64,000 nt of DNA from Fibrobacter sp. UWB5 (GTDB taxonomy: Bacteria; Fibrobacterota; Fibrobacteria; Fibrobacterales; Fibrobacteraceae): NCBI RefSeq assembly GCF_002210295.1, contig NZ_MWQH01000001.1, forward strand, positions 62,001 to 126,000, written 5' to 3'. The notes under the pieces are model-generated. The model was not told the DNA's origin and made no database searches. It was given only the letters and a program-made list of their open reading frames with translations. Both the position numbers and the translations under genes were made by a program. Positions 17,552 through 25,509 of this stretch are shown here, piece by piece (the first letter of the stretch is position 1; the number at the start of each line of letters is the position of its first letter).

Positions 17552-18568
17552 ATGAGACCGGAAACCATCCAAAAGCGCGAAGACGAATTTTTCTCTAACC
17601 TGACCAACTCCGCTGGGGTCAAGTACAAGCTGACCCAGACGACCGATATTGGCCATGGGATAAAGATTTATTCTATCCGCCCGGATTTCACGTCTTACTA
17701 TTACAACACCAAGACAACAAAGAAAAGTATCTGCCTGCATTTTACGGTCGGCTACATCAAATCAGATACGACAGCCCTTTCCACAAAAGACAATTGTGTT
17801 TCGGTGTCCTACGTGGTAGACCGCAGCGGCCGCATTTACGAGATGTTCCCGGATACCGAATGGAGCTATCATTTGGGTAGCGGCGCCGTTGGCGGAAATG
17901 GTGCCATGTCAAAGCAGTCCATTGGCATCGAGATTTCCAATTACGGCCCCTTGAAGCTTTCCGGCGAAAACCTCGTGGACGCCTACAAGAACGAGTACTG
18001 CAAAGTATCCGAGACACAGTTCTACGACAAGCTGAACTACAGGGGCTATGATTATTTTGCCTCCATGACAGAGGTTCAAATCTCTGCGACGGCAGCCCTT
18101 ATCAAGTACCTTGGCAGAAAGCATGACATTCCTATGAACTTTATGCCTAGCGACGCCCCGTTTGCAAATAATGCCGAGGCGTTGGCATTCAAGGGCGTGT
18201 TCTACCATACCAACGTACGAAAGGACAAGTTTGACTGGCCCTTTGGCCCGTCGCTAAAGTCGATTATTGCGGCTTGCACCAATGTGCTCCCGCAGGCAGA
18301 AGAGGCTAAGGCTGACGCGACCAAGACCGCAGCACCCTCGGAAGCCACGAAGGTTGCCGAGCCCGCCCAGAAGCCCGCTGAAGCGTCAATGCCTGTTGAA
18401 ACCCCGAAGGCCGAAGTCAAGGCTCCCGAAGTCAAGAAGTCTCCCGAAATTAAACCCGCCGCAAAACAGCAAGCGAGCAAGCCCAAAACCACCCCGGTAA
18501 AGGCGCCTTCGCTTCTTGGAAGCATTATTTCGTTGCTCCTCCAATTGCTTGGCGGCAAGAAACGTTAA
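17552..18568 (+). CDS. N-acetylmuramoyl-L-alanine amidase-like protein (Amidase_2)
   Basis: Amidase_2 domains are zinc enzymes that cut the bond between N-acetylmuramic acid and L-alanine in peptidoglycan. The ATG at 17552 follows AAGGGG; longer readings add an implausible N-terminus. Of 338 residues, about 40-230 form the domain. The ligands visible are His63 (CLHFTVG) and a later His in GVFYHTNVRKDKFDWPFGP. The substrate-site WSYHLG and IGIEISNYG are also present. No signal peptide is seen. Residues about 250-315 are Ala/Pro/Lys/Glu-rich, and the end (LLGSIISLLLQLLGG) is a short hydrophobic helix that could bind membrane. A coiled-coil membrane protein is encoded 23 nt downstream. A phage-endolysin-like origin is possible, but no phage genes surround it. 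Confidence 0.8.
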   Translation: MRPETIQKREDEFFSNLTNSAGVKYKLTQTTDIGHGIKIYSIRPDFTSYYYNTKTTKKSICLHFTVGYIKSDTTALSTKDNCVSVSYVVDRSGRIYEMFPDTEWSYHLGSGAVGGNGAMSKQSIGIEISNYGPLKLSGENLVDAYKNEYCKVSETQFYDKLNYRGYDYFASMTEVQISATAALIKYLGRKHDIPMNFMPSDAPFANNAEALAFKGVFYHTNVRKDKFDWPFGPSLKSIIAACTNVLPQAEEAKADATKTAAPSEATKVAEPAQKPAEASMPVETPKAEVKAPEVKKSPEIKPAAKQQASKPKTTPVKAPSLLGSIISLLLQLLGGKKR

Positions 18569-18591
18569 CCCCCAAATAGGAAGAAGAAAAC

Positions 18592-19035
18592 ATGGCAACA
18601 GAAACACAAGTGCCGGCTACACCGGATTCTGCCGACAAGGCAAACGCCAAGCTCAACAAGATGGAGCTGATGAAGAAATTCAAGCAGCACAGGGATAGCG
18701 TGAACAAGGCTATCTTGGACTTGCAAAAGGATTCTTTGACGCTCTCGAAGGACCTGGAAATTTGCAATGCCAAGGCCGGCGAATTGCAGGTGAACTTGCA
18801 GCACCTGCAGGGCGCAAATGACTCGCTGAATAACGAAGTGGCCAAGTTGCAGACCGAATTGCAGGAAGCAATCAAGCAGCAGTCTCCTGTTGCCGCCCTT
18901 GCTTCGCCGAGCGGCTGCGCCGTTCTGATTGTTCTGATTATCGCTATCACGGCGATTGCTCTCAAGAAGGGCTTCTCCATCGCCAAGGGCGACACGAAGC
19001 TTTCTGTCGGCGGTGACGACAAGAAAGAAGAGTAA
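18592..19035 (+). CDS. Coiled-coil protein with one C-terminal membrane span
   Basis: No family was recognised. The 147 residues have a polar N-terminus and a heptad-rich helix at about 20-95 (LNKMELMKKFKQHR, LQKDSLTLSKDLEI, LNNEVAKLQTELQEAI), consistent with a parallel coiled coil. One membrane helix follows at about 105-123 (AVLIVLIIAITAIAL), then a short Lys/Glu-rich tail. AGGAAG precedes the ATG. It lies 23 nt after the amidase gene and ends in a terminator, so the two probably form an operon. Confidence 0.75.
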   Translation: MATETQVPATPDSADKANAKLNKMELMKKFKQHRDSVNKAILDLQKDSLTLSKDLEICNAKAGELQVNLQHLQGANDSLNNEVAKLQTELQEAIKQQSPVAALASPSGCAVLIVLIIAITAIALKKGFSIAKGDTKLSVGGDDKKEE

Positions 19036-19054
19036 TCGTCAAAATTAATGTATT

Positions 19055-19085
19055 AAAAAGCCTCTCCTGTTGGAGAGGTTTTTCT
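19055..19085 (+). terminator. Terminator of the amidase/coiled-coil operon
   Basis: CCTCTCC (19061-19067) pairs with GGAGAGG (19072-19078) around TGTT. An A-run precedes it and TTTTTCTT follows. Confidence 0.85.
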
Positions 19086-19087
19086 TA

Positions 19088-19115
19088 TAAAAAAAGAGCC
19101 CGCGAATGCGGACTC
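19088..19115 (-). terminator. Terminator of the beta-barrel protein gene
   Basis: On the minus strand GAGTCCGC and GCGGGCTC pair (one bulge or mismatch) and are followed by a T-run (bases 19088-19095). Confidence 0.7.
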
Positions 19116-19138
19116 CTTTAAAAGCGTTTTAGGCTCGA

Positions 19139-19792
19139 TTACATGAACCAGTAGGTTGCACCGATGGACACCTGCATGTTCTGCACATCGACTTCGACGG
19201 AGCCCAGGGGACCCATGTCGATATCGTCGTAGAGGTTGGTGAGGCCCATGGCGAAGCGGAAGTTCACGTCGAGGTTCGGCATCACGGAGTAGCCGAGGCC
19301 GAAAGCGAGACCGAATTCGAGAGTGTTGGTCTCGTTGCCGATCATGGGACCTGCGCTAGCGTCCATATCCATGTCAAAATCGCTCATGCTAAAGTCGTAG
19401 CCACTCATGTCTACTTCAGCGTCGCCTTCGTCAGAGTCGGCGTCGTCGCTGAGGATGAAGCCGATGGTCGGACCTGCTTCCACATAGAGACCGGCAACCG
19501 GGCTGATGCGGGCGAGAACCGGGATATTCAGGACCCAGAAGGAGAGGGTGCCATCGTCATCGGAGATGCGGCGGAAATCGATACCGACTTCGGGAACGAC
19601 TGCGAACATTTCGTTGACGTTATACTTGGCGGCGACACCGGCGTTGAAGCCGACACCCCAAGGAACGTCATCGGTGTTGTCACCCTTGAGGGTGCTCATA
19701 GTACCAGCAATGCGTCCACCGACATGAACCTGAGCGAAAGAAAGGCCAGTTGCAAGCAGAACAGCAGCAACGATGAGAGATAACTTTTTCAT
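19139..19792 (-). CDS. Outer-membrane beta-barrel protein
   Basis: This 217-residue protein has a signal peptide (1-20, ending LSFAQ). Regular alternating strands follow (VHVGGRIAGTMSTL, VGFNAGVAAKYNVNEMFAVVPEVGIDF, LEFGLAFGLGYSV) up to a C-terminal aromatic strand (VSIGATYWFM). This is the pattern of small OmpA/OmpW-like porin-type barrels. One presumed surface loop at about 110-145 is strikingly acidic (DDADSDEGDAEVDM, then DMDMD). AAGAGG lies before the ATG. It is a single gene with its own terminator. Confidence 0.8.
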   Translation of the reverse strand: MKKLSLIVAAVLLATGLSFAQVHVGGRIAGTMSTLKGDNTDDVPWGVGFNAGVAAKYNVNEMFAVVPEVGIDFRRISDDDGTLSFWVLNIPVLARISPVAGLYVEAGPTIGFILSDDADSDEGDAEVDMSGYDFSMSDFDMDMDASAGPMIGNETNTLEFGLAFGLGYSVMPNLDVNFRFAMGLTNLYDDIDMGPLGSVEVDVQNMQVSIGATYWFM

Positions 19793-19998
19793 TTGTTTTC
19801 CTCTTGATTTAAGGTTAGTAACTGAAATATAACAAAAAGTTTACGAAAGCGGAAGATTTTTTTTTAGAAAAATTCATTTATTTGTATTTGTTAATTTGGT
19901 TGCTGTATTTAGTGTGTAATACCGTGTAAATCCCTTTTTGGTTTCCCCTGAAAACACAAATTGACCGGATTTGCCCACTTTTGGGGGTGGTTTTTAGG

Positions 19999-20004
19999 TA
20001 TATT
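19999..20004 (+). promoter_or_regulatory. -10-like box 6 nt before the GH9 start codon
   Basis: TATATT is separated from the ATG at 20011 by 6 nt. No Shine-Dalgarno site is present. This spacing would place the transcript start at or next to the ATG. Confidence 0.45.
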
Positions 20005-20010
20005 CTAGGT

Positions 20011-21738
20011 ATGAATTTCTCAAAAAGCGCATTTTTAGCAGGTGCGGCTTCTGTAGCCGTGTCTTTTTCGTCTGCTTTTGCAGGTCCCCTTGTAAACCAG
20101 CTGGGTTTTGCCCCCGATGCTGAAAAGATTGTCGTTTACCCCGGTAGCGATGCCAACGGGCTCGAAGTTCGTGATCTCAACGGAAAGACGGTCTTGAAAC
20201 TCAAGGCCCCCATGGTCTACGACTGGGAATACAGTGGCGAAGAAGTGCAGACTTTTGATATTTCTGCCGTCAAGAAACCCGGCACCTACCGCCTTTTCCG
20301 CGGCAAGGAATATGTGGGTACTCCCATCGTAGTGGGAAAGAACGTCTATAATGATTTGGTAAAGGCTAGCCTCAAGTGGTTCTACTACCAGCGCGCCAGC
20401 ATGTCGCTGGAACCCCAGTATGCGGGCAAGTGGGCTCGCGCTGCAGGCCACAAAGACAATCGCGTTATCGTTTACGGCACCGACAAAGTGACTGGCGGTA
20501 AGGGCAACGGTCAGGTAATCAAGTCCGACCGCGGCTGGTACGATGCCGGTGACTACGGCAAGTACATTGTGAATTCGGGCATTACCGTGTTCACCTTATT
20601 GCAGGCTTACGAGAATTTCCCGAAGTATCTGGATTCCCTGACCTGGAACATTCCGCGGGAATTTGCGAAATATCCTGAAATCCTGGAAGAAGTCCGTTAC
20701 AATCTGGACTGGATGCTGACCATGCAGGACAAGGACGGCGGCGTTTACCACAAGGTGACTACGCTTAAGTTCGGCGGAAGCGTATTGCCCGAAAACGATC
20801 GCGACGCCCGTTATGCAATTCTCAAGAATGTAACAGCAACGCTCGACTTTGCGGCCGTGATGGCCCAGGCAAGCGTTGTTTACAAGAATATCGACAAGGC
20901 TTATTCCGACAAGATACTCAAGGCTGCCGAAGATGCCTACGCATGGGCCAAGATGCATCCGCAGCAGTTCTACAAGCAGCCTGCCGACGTGCAGACGGGC
21001 AACTACATGCACGACGGCGAAGACGGCAAGGATGAATTCCGCTGGGCCGCCGCAGAACTTTTCCGCGCCACCAAGAAGCCGTATTACCAGGATGACTTGA
21101 AGAACAACCTCTTCACACCCGATGGTGCCTGGTGGGGCAACGTGAACATGCTCGCCGCTTTCCGCGTGGCACTGGATTCTGCTGACTTCGACAAGGAAAT
21201 TGTTGCTGCCGCCAAGAAGACTGTGCTCACCGAAGCCAACAACCTTCGCACTGTAGGTGACACGAGCGCCTACCGCCTGCCCGCATTCCCGTGGAGCTGG
21301 AACTGGGGCTCTAATAGTGCCATGGCAAACAATGGTATGGTGCTGGTGCATGCTTACCTGCTCACCAAAGACAAGAGTTACTTGGATGGTGCGCAGCAGT
21401 GCCTCGACTACTTGCTCGGTAAGAACCCGCAGGACATGACTTATGTGACCGGTTTCGGTTACAGGAGCCCGCGTAACCCGCATCATCGCCCGAGTGAATC
21501 CGACATGGTCGATGACCCGGTGCCGGGAATGCTCGTGGGTGGTCCGCACCTCGGCAAGCAGGACATCAACCTGGACGGCAAGGAAAATTGGAAGTGCCCG
21601 AACTATGCCGCTGCCGACAAGCCGGCTCTCGCTTATATCGATAACCGCTGCAGCTACGCGACCAATGAAGTGGCCATCAACTGGAATGCTCCGCTGGCTT
21701 ACCTCGCTGCCGCCCTCGAAGCGATTTATAATAAGTAG
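20011..21738 (+). CDS. Secreted glycoside hydrolase family 9 endoglucanase
   Basis: GH9 enzymes hydrolyse beta-1,4-glucan (cellulose) with inversion. The 575-residue product has a signal peptide (1-24, ending SSAFA) and an N-terminal Ig-like CelD_N domain (about 25-105, starting PLVNQLGFAPDAEKIVVYPG). The (alpha/alpha)6 catalytic domain runs from about 110 to the end. DAGDYGKY holds the catalytic base Asp, NPHHRPS is the His motif of the family, and ATNEVAINWNAPL holds the acid Glu. The start chosen (MNFSKSAFLAG) gives a standard signal peptide; the upstream ATG is out of context. Unlike the GH8 and GH26 enzymes it has no added C-terminal module. Confidence 0.95.
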   Translation: MNFSKSAFLAGAASVAVSFSSAFAGPLVNQLGFAPDAEKIVVYPGSDANGLEVRDLNGKTVLKLKAPMVYDWEYSGEEVQTFDISAVKKPGTYRLFRGKEYVGTPIVVGKNVYNDLVKASLKWFYYQRASMSLEPQYAGKWARAAGHKDNRVIVYGTDKVTGGKGNGQVIKSDRGWYDAGDYGKYIVNSGITVFTLLQAYENFPKYLDSLTWNIPREFAKYPEILEEVRYNLDWMLTMQDKDGGVYHKVTTLKFGGSVLPENDRDARYAILKNVTATLDFAAVMAQASVVYKNIDKAYSDKILKAAEDAYAWAKMHPQQFYKQPADVQTGNYMHDGEDGKDEFRWAAAELFRATKKPYYQDDLKNNLFTPDGAWWGNVNMLAAFRVALDSADFDKEIVAAAKKTVLTEANNLRTVGDTSAYRLPAFPWSWNWGSNSAMANNGMVLVHAYLLTKDKSYLDGAQQCLDYLLGKNPQDMTYVTGFGYRSPRNPHHRPSESDMVDDPVPGMLVGGPHLGKQDINLDGKENWKCPNYAAADKPALAYIDNRCSYATNEVAINWNAPLAYLAAALEAIYNK

Positions 21739-21814
21739 TTTTTGAGTTTCATAGGTCACAGGTTTTAGTTTTTTTCATTGATTTCTTAAACCTGCCCCCC
21801 GAATAATATATATT

Positions 21815-21847
21815 ACGGATATGGCTTGATGCCGTATCCGTTTTTTG
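21815..21847 (+). terminator. Hairpin plus T-run between GH9 and DUF4874 genes
   Basis: CGGATATGGC (21816-21825) pairs with GCCGTATCCG (21831-21840), with one G-U pair, followed by TTTTTTG. It starts directly after a TATATT (21809-21814) and ends 14 nt before the next ATG. It may end the GH9 transcript or sit in the leader of the downstream gene. Confidence 0.6.
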
Positions 21848-21860
21848 TGAAGGGGGCTCC

Positions 21861-23540
21861 ATGAAGAAGTTTGTTATTTGGGCGATTGCCGCGGTACTTT
21901 TGCATGCGCCAGTTTTTGCCGTGGGCCTAGTAAAACAGTCAATCGATACGACCGATGCGATGGCGACTCTCGGCAATTATGATCGCGGATTCTATACACC
22001 GCAGGTGTTGCATTTGAAACCTTCGGGCAGCAAGCCAATTGAAAAGCCGTATGGCAAGCTGTTGCACTTGCGTGCGGAAATTTCGGAATTCAGCAGCAAC
22101 GCATGGCTTTCGATTGACACGACCGGCGGAAAGCGCGATACGGTGCGCGGCGTGAGCCAGGACCTGACCGAAGACGCCCTGAATGTTTTGCAGACAACGT
22201 TTGACAACATTCGCAAAAATAACGGCTACGTGATTGTGCGCATCTGTTACGATCCGTGGTACAACGGACGCAGTAATGTGACTCCCGAACACAAGTGGGT
22301 AATGCGTCATGTGGAACAGCTCGCTCCTGTGCTCTCGAAGAATACCGACGTTATCGTGGCGCTCGAGATGGGAATGCACGGTGCCTACGGCGAGATGCAC
22401 AGCGACACGAACATCACCTACGACCGCATTGCCGAGGCGACGAACCTGATGCTGCGCAGTACGCCGCCCGAACTCAAGATTCTCACGCGCACGGGAAACT
22501 ATTCAGCGAAGGTGCTGGGCTTTGACAACTGGGGCGTCGACTTCCATATCGACGGCGATAAATTCAAAGAAATCGCGAAGGCGAAGGGCGACACCATGTA
22601 CCGTGTGGGAATGTTCAACGACGGCTATTTAGGAACGCAGTACGATTACGGCACTTGGGGCGCGGATTGTGCGACGTCTATCTGCCGCGAAGAAGGGGTG
22701 GCCTGGCTCGAAAAGTACAGCATCAACACGCCTTACGGCGGCGAGGCGCTTACGACAGCAGAAAATTATCAGGTCATCAATACACCAGAGTTCTTGGCAT
22801 ACGAAGGCTTCCGCACGCATACGAGCTACCTGAACATTCAGTGGAACAACAAGCTGATTGACAGTTGGAAAAAGACTCCGTTCAAGCAGAAGGATTTCGA
22901 TTATGACCCAGCGCGAGTCGATTCGCTTTCGGGTTTCAAGTACATCAATGACCACTTGGGCTATCGTTTTGTACTGCGCGAATCGTGGATGAGCGATACC
23001 GTAGGGGACGACGGAATTTTACGTGCGAAACTCCGCATTCAGAACGTGGGCTTTGGCAATTTGACATGGAATGCACCGGTGAGGCTTGCCATTTTAACAG
23101 ACCTGGAAGGTACCGGTTTGTTGGAGTGCCCTATGCCGACTTATTACGACCTGCCGGACATTGATTCCCGTGATATCCATAGCCGAACTATATTGATTGC
23201 AGGTGGCGATACTGTGATGACGTTCGACGGAAATAACGAAATTGAAATTTTGACCAAATTAAATATACGAGGCAAAGGACGTTACCAAGTGTTCTTGAAG
23301 GTGGGCGAGGTTCAATTTGCCAACAGTAAGCGTGTGGGTGGCGGAACATGTGGCGACGAGCAGCCTGCCGCCTATTTGGGCAAAATCTACTATGACGAAA
23401 ATGTCAAATCATCGATTCCGCGCGCCCTCCCAGCTGCGGCACAAAAGAAGAACGCCCCCTTCGTGCAGAGGGAACGCCTCAATGCAATTATCCGCGATGG
23501 CAACAAGCGCTACCGCGCCAATGGTGCGACTAGCCGTTAA
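21861..23540 (+). CDS. Exported DUF4874/DUF4832 protein
   Basis: The 559 residues include a signal peptide (1-20, ending APVFA). The N-terminal part (about 35-190, including YDRGFYTPQ and VIVRICYDPWYNG) resembles DUF4874, and the following region (to about 470) resembles DUF4832. Together they form a TIM-barrel-like enzyme family often found with polysaccharide genes; no reaction is established. Acidic residues in ALEMGMHGAYGEMHSD could form an active site. A C-terminal beta-sandwich (RIQNVGFGNLTWN onward) completes the usual layout. GAAGGGGGC precedes the ATG. The last 11 bases overlap the end of convergent rpe. Confidence 0.75.
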   Translation: MKKFVIWAIAAVLLHAPVFAVGLVKQSIDTTDAMATLGNYDRGFYTPQVLHLKPSGSKPIEKPYGKLLHLRAEISEFSSNAWLSIDTTGGKRDTVRGVSQDLTEDALNVLQTTFDNIRKNNGYVIVRICYDPWYNGRSNVTPEHKWVMRHVEQLAPVLSKNTDVIVALEMGMHGAYGEMHSDTNITYDRIAEATNLMLRSTPPELKILTRTGNYSAKVLGFDNWGVDFHIDGDKFKEIAKAKGDTMYRVGMFNDGYLGTQYDYGTWGADCATSICREEGVAWLEKYSINTPYGGEALTTAENYQVINTPEFLAYEGFRTHTSYLNIQWNNKLIDSWKKTPFKQKDFDYDPARVDSLSGFKYINDHLGYRFVLRESWMSDTVGDDGILRAKLRIQNVGFGNLTWNAPVRLAILTDLEGTGLLECPMPTYYDLPDIDSRDIHSRTILIAGGDTVMTFDGNNEIEILTKLNIRGKGRYQVFLKVGEVQFANSKRVGGGTCGDEQPAAYLGKIYYDENVKSSIPRALPAAAQKKNAPFVQRERLNAIIRDGNKRYRANGATSR

Positions 23541-24180
23541 CGAGTTTCACGAATTCGCGGCACACGGCTTCGGGATCGCTCTTGCCGAAGATGGCGGAGC
23601 CTACCACGAAGATGTTTGCGCCGGCTTCCTTGCAGGCGAGGATGTTGTCGAGCTTGACGCCGCCGTCAATCTGGATGTTGAGTTCCGGCTTGAGGGCGCG
23701 GAGTTCGCGAATCTTGTCAAGGCAATAGGGAATCAGGCTCTGGCCGCCGAATCCCGGGTTCACCGACATAATCAAGACCATGTCCACGATGTCGAGCACG
23801 TACTTGATGCTTTCGAGCGGGGTTGCCGGGTTGATGGCCACGGCGGGCTTCACGCCGAGTTCGGCAATCTGGTGCAGCAGACGGTCCAGGTGGTTCGTGG
23901 TTTCGGCGTGCACGCTGATGAGGCTTGCGCCGGCTTTTGCAAATTCGCCCACGTAGTTCTCGGGGTTTTCGATCATCAGGTGGCAATCAAGCGGGAGCTT
24001 GGTTCCCTTGCCCACGCAAGCCGAGATGCCCGGGCCAAAGCTGATATTTGGGACAAAGTGTCCGTCCATGATGTCGAGGTGAACAAGGCCGGCGCCACCG
24101 TTTTCGATAGCCTTGAGGCCGTTGCCGAGTTCGAGGAAATTTGCGTTCAACACGCTAGGGGCGATAATTTGCTTGAGCAT
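23530..24180 (-). CDS. rpe: Ribulose-phosphate 3-epimerase
   Basis: This enzyme interconverts ribulose 5-phosphate and xylulose 5-phosphate in the pentose phosphate pathway. The 216 residues carry the family motifs: APSVLNANF, HLDIMDGHFVPNISFGP (metal-binding His and Asp), LDCHLMIENP, SVHAET and MSVNPGFGGQSLIPYCLDKI, plus IDGGV. Its stop overlaps the end of the convergent DUF4874 gene by 11 bp. No Shine-Dalgarno site is visible. A TATATT box on the minus strand ends 6 nt before the start codon. Confidence 0.97.
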   Translation of the reverse strand: MLKQIIAPSVLNANFLELGNGLKAIENGGAGLVHLDIMDGHFVPNISFGPGISACVGKGTKLPLDCHLMIENPENYVGEFAKAGASLISVHAETTNHLDRLLHQIAELGVKPAVAINPATPLESIKYVLDIVDMVLIMSVNPGFGGQSLIPYCLDKIRELRALKPELNIQIDGGVKLDNILACKEAGANIFVVGSAIFGKSDPEAVCREFVKLVNG

Positions 24181-24186
24181 GGCCCA

Positions 24187-24192
24187 AATATA
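24187..24192 (-). promoter_or_regulatory. -10-like box 6 nt before the rpe start codon
   Basis: On the minus strand the sequence is TGCTATATT, an extended -10 pattern, then 6 nt, then ATG. Confidence 0.5.
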
Positions 24193-24257
24193 GCAAAACT
24201 AGACAGGTTGAAAAAAATTTACTATTATTGGCGCCAAACAAAGCAAGGAGATCAACA

Positions 24258-24740
24258 ATGTCTAAAGGAACAAAAACTGTAGTTGCCAAGGCCGCCGCCA
24301 AGAAGGTTGCCGCTAAGGCTGCTCCGAAGGCCGCCGCTAAGCCGGCTGCCGAAAAGAAGGCCCCGGCCAAGAAGACCGCTGCTAAGCCGGCCGCTGAAAA
24401 GAAGACTGCCGCCAAGCCGGCTGCCAAGAAGGCTGCTCCGAAGGCTGCCGCTAAGCCCGCTGCCGAAAAGAAGGCTCCCGCTAGCGCTGCCAAGAAGACC
24501 GCTGCTAAGGCTCCCAAGAAGGTGACGGTTGTGTTCGAAGCCAACTGCCCGCTCGCAACGACCGTGTCTGTCGCAGGTTCCTTCAACAACTGGGCTGTCG
24601 ACAAGGACATGCTCAAGAAGGACAAGAAGACTGGTCTTTGGACTGGCAAGATCACCCTCGATGCTGGCGATTACGAATACAAGTTCGTTTGTGATGGCCA
24701 GTACTGGGACGAAGGCGACAACAAGGTCAAGCACGTCTAA
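24258..24740 (+). CDS. Lys/Ala-repeat protein with AMPK-beta-like glycogen-binding domain
   Basis: The 160-residue protein has two parts. Residues about 8-90 are repeats of AAAKPAAEKKAPAKK type, resembling histone-H1-like bacterial tails. Residues about 92-160 form an early-set/CBM48 domain of the AMPK-beta type (VSVAGSFNNWAVD, LDAGDYEYKFVCDGQYW), which in other proteins binds glycogen or starch. No enzyme domain is present. The ATG at 24258 follows AAGGAG (24244-24249). Downstream is a terminator and upstream is the divergent rpe. A role in tethering glycogen to nucleic acid or to the nucleoid is a guess from the two halves. Confidence 0.85.
   Translation: MSKGTKTVVAKAAAKKVAAKAAPKAAAKPAAEKKAPAKKTAAKPAAEKKTAAKPAAKKAAPKAAAKPAAEKKAPASAAKKTAAKAPKKVTVVFEANCPLATTVSVAGSFNNWAVDKDMLKKDKKTGLWTGKITLDAGDYEYKFVCDGQYWDEGDNKVKHV
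24282..24520 (+). repeat. Lys/Ala/Pro-coding low-complexity repeat
   Basis: The region encodes imperfect repeats of AAAKPAAEKK and KKAAPKAAAK type. The DNA is rich in GCC/GCT AAG codons and could change length by slippage. Confidence 0.7.
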
Positions 24741-24765
24741 TCCCTTTTTTTGGTTAGTTTATCGG

Positions 24766-24795
24766 AAGGTTCCAGGCGACTGGGACCTTTTTTTA
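24766..24795 (+). terminator. Terminator after the glycogen-binding-domain gene
   Basis: AAGGTTCCA with TGGGACCTT (imperfect) is followed by TTTTTATTTTT. Confidence 0.75.
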
Positions 24796-24820
24796 TTTTT
24801 TTAAGGTATCTTTATGGCAA

Positions 24821-25354
24821 ATGAAAAAAATGATTGCCGTTATTTTGTTTGCTTTATGCTCGATTGCGTTTTCTCAACCCTGTGAGCGGACCGATCGAGT
24901 ATCTGGGGAATGCGCTAGTGATACGCTTTCTGTCGCGGTTTCCGACAGTGCCTTGTACTACGAAGAAATGTCTGCCAAGCTGAAAACCGAAGGCGAACAA
25001 TTGTTGGAAGACTATGTTGACGACATTGTTGCCGGCGTATTTTTGGGAACTCTCGGTGCTGTCGGAACCATATGGAGCGTTAGCGCTTCTTCAGGCGCTT
25101 CCTTAGAGGGTGGTGGCGTTTTAGTCGTGTTTATCATGGCTCCTAGCGCGTGCCTCTTGATGGGCGGTGTTTTCGGTGTCGCTGGCGGCATAGGGAAGGG
25201 TATCAGAGGAAACAGGATGCTGGAACAGTCCGAAGAGTACAAGAATTCGGCAGAAAGATTCCGGACAAAGTCGCAGCAGGTAAAAGTGGATTTTGTTCCG
25301 TTGCTCAATCCGCTGACCAAAACGGTGGGCATGGATTTAGCGCTTAAGTTTTAA
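24821..25354 (+). CDS. Small exported or membrane protein of unknown function
   Basis: No family was recognised in these 177 residues. Residues 1-18 are a signal peptide (KKMIAVILFALCSIAFS). A Cys pair follows in CERTDRVSGEC. Two Gly-rich hydrophobic segments lie near 66-84 and 94-117 (AGVFLGTLGAVGTIW, LVVFIMAPSACLLMGGVFGVAGG), followed by a basic Lys/Arg patch and a charged helix (EQSEEYKNSAERFRTKSQQ). This suggests a short membrane hairpin with both ends in the periplasm. The gene is bounded by terminators on both sides. Confidence 0.65.
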   Translation: MKKMIAVILFALCSIAFSQPCERTDRVSGECASDTLSVAVSDSALYYEEMSAKLKTEGEQLLEDYVDDIVAGVFLGTLGAVGTIWSVSASSGASLEGGGVLVVFIMAPSACLLMGGVFGVAGGIGKGIRGNRMLEQSEEYKNSAERFRTKSQQVKVDFVPLLNPLTKTVGMDLALKF

Positions 25355-25360
25355 AGATTG

Positions 25361-25389
25361 AACGCAGGTATGAACGCCTGCGTTTTTCA
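25361..25389 (+). terminator. Terminator upstream of lysA
   Basis: AACGCAGG (25361-25368) pairs with CCTGCGTT (25377-25384), then TTTTC. Confidence 0.8.
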
Positions 25390-25509
25390 TTTTGTGTAAA
25401 GCCGGCGCGAACTTCGCACTCCGTATTTCGCTTGTCCTAAGCAATGTGGCGTTAAAGCTCATCCGTGCGGCTCTGCACCTCACGCCCATTTTCTAAATTT
25501 TACCCCCGT

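Noticed and set aside
17552-19035. Prophage lysis cassette
   Set aside because: Only the amidase and a small membrane coiled-coil protein are present. No capsid, tail, integrase or attachment sites are visible; the DUF1353 gene is 39 kb away.
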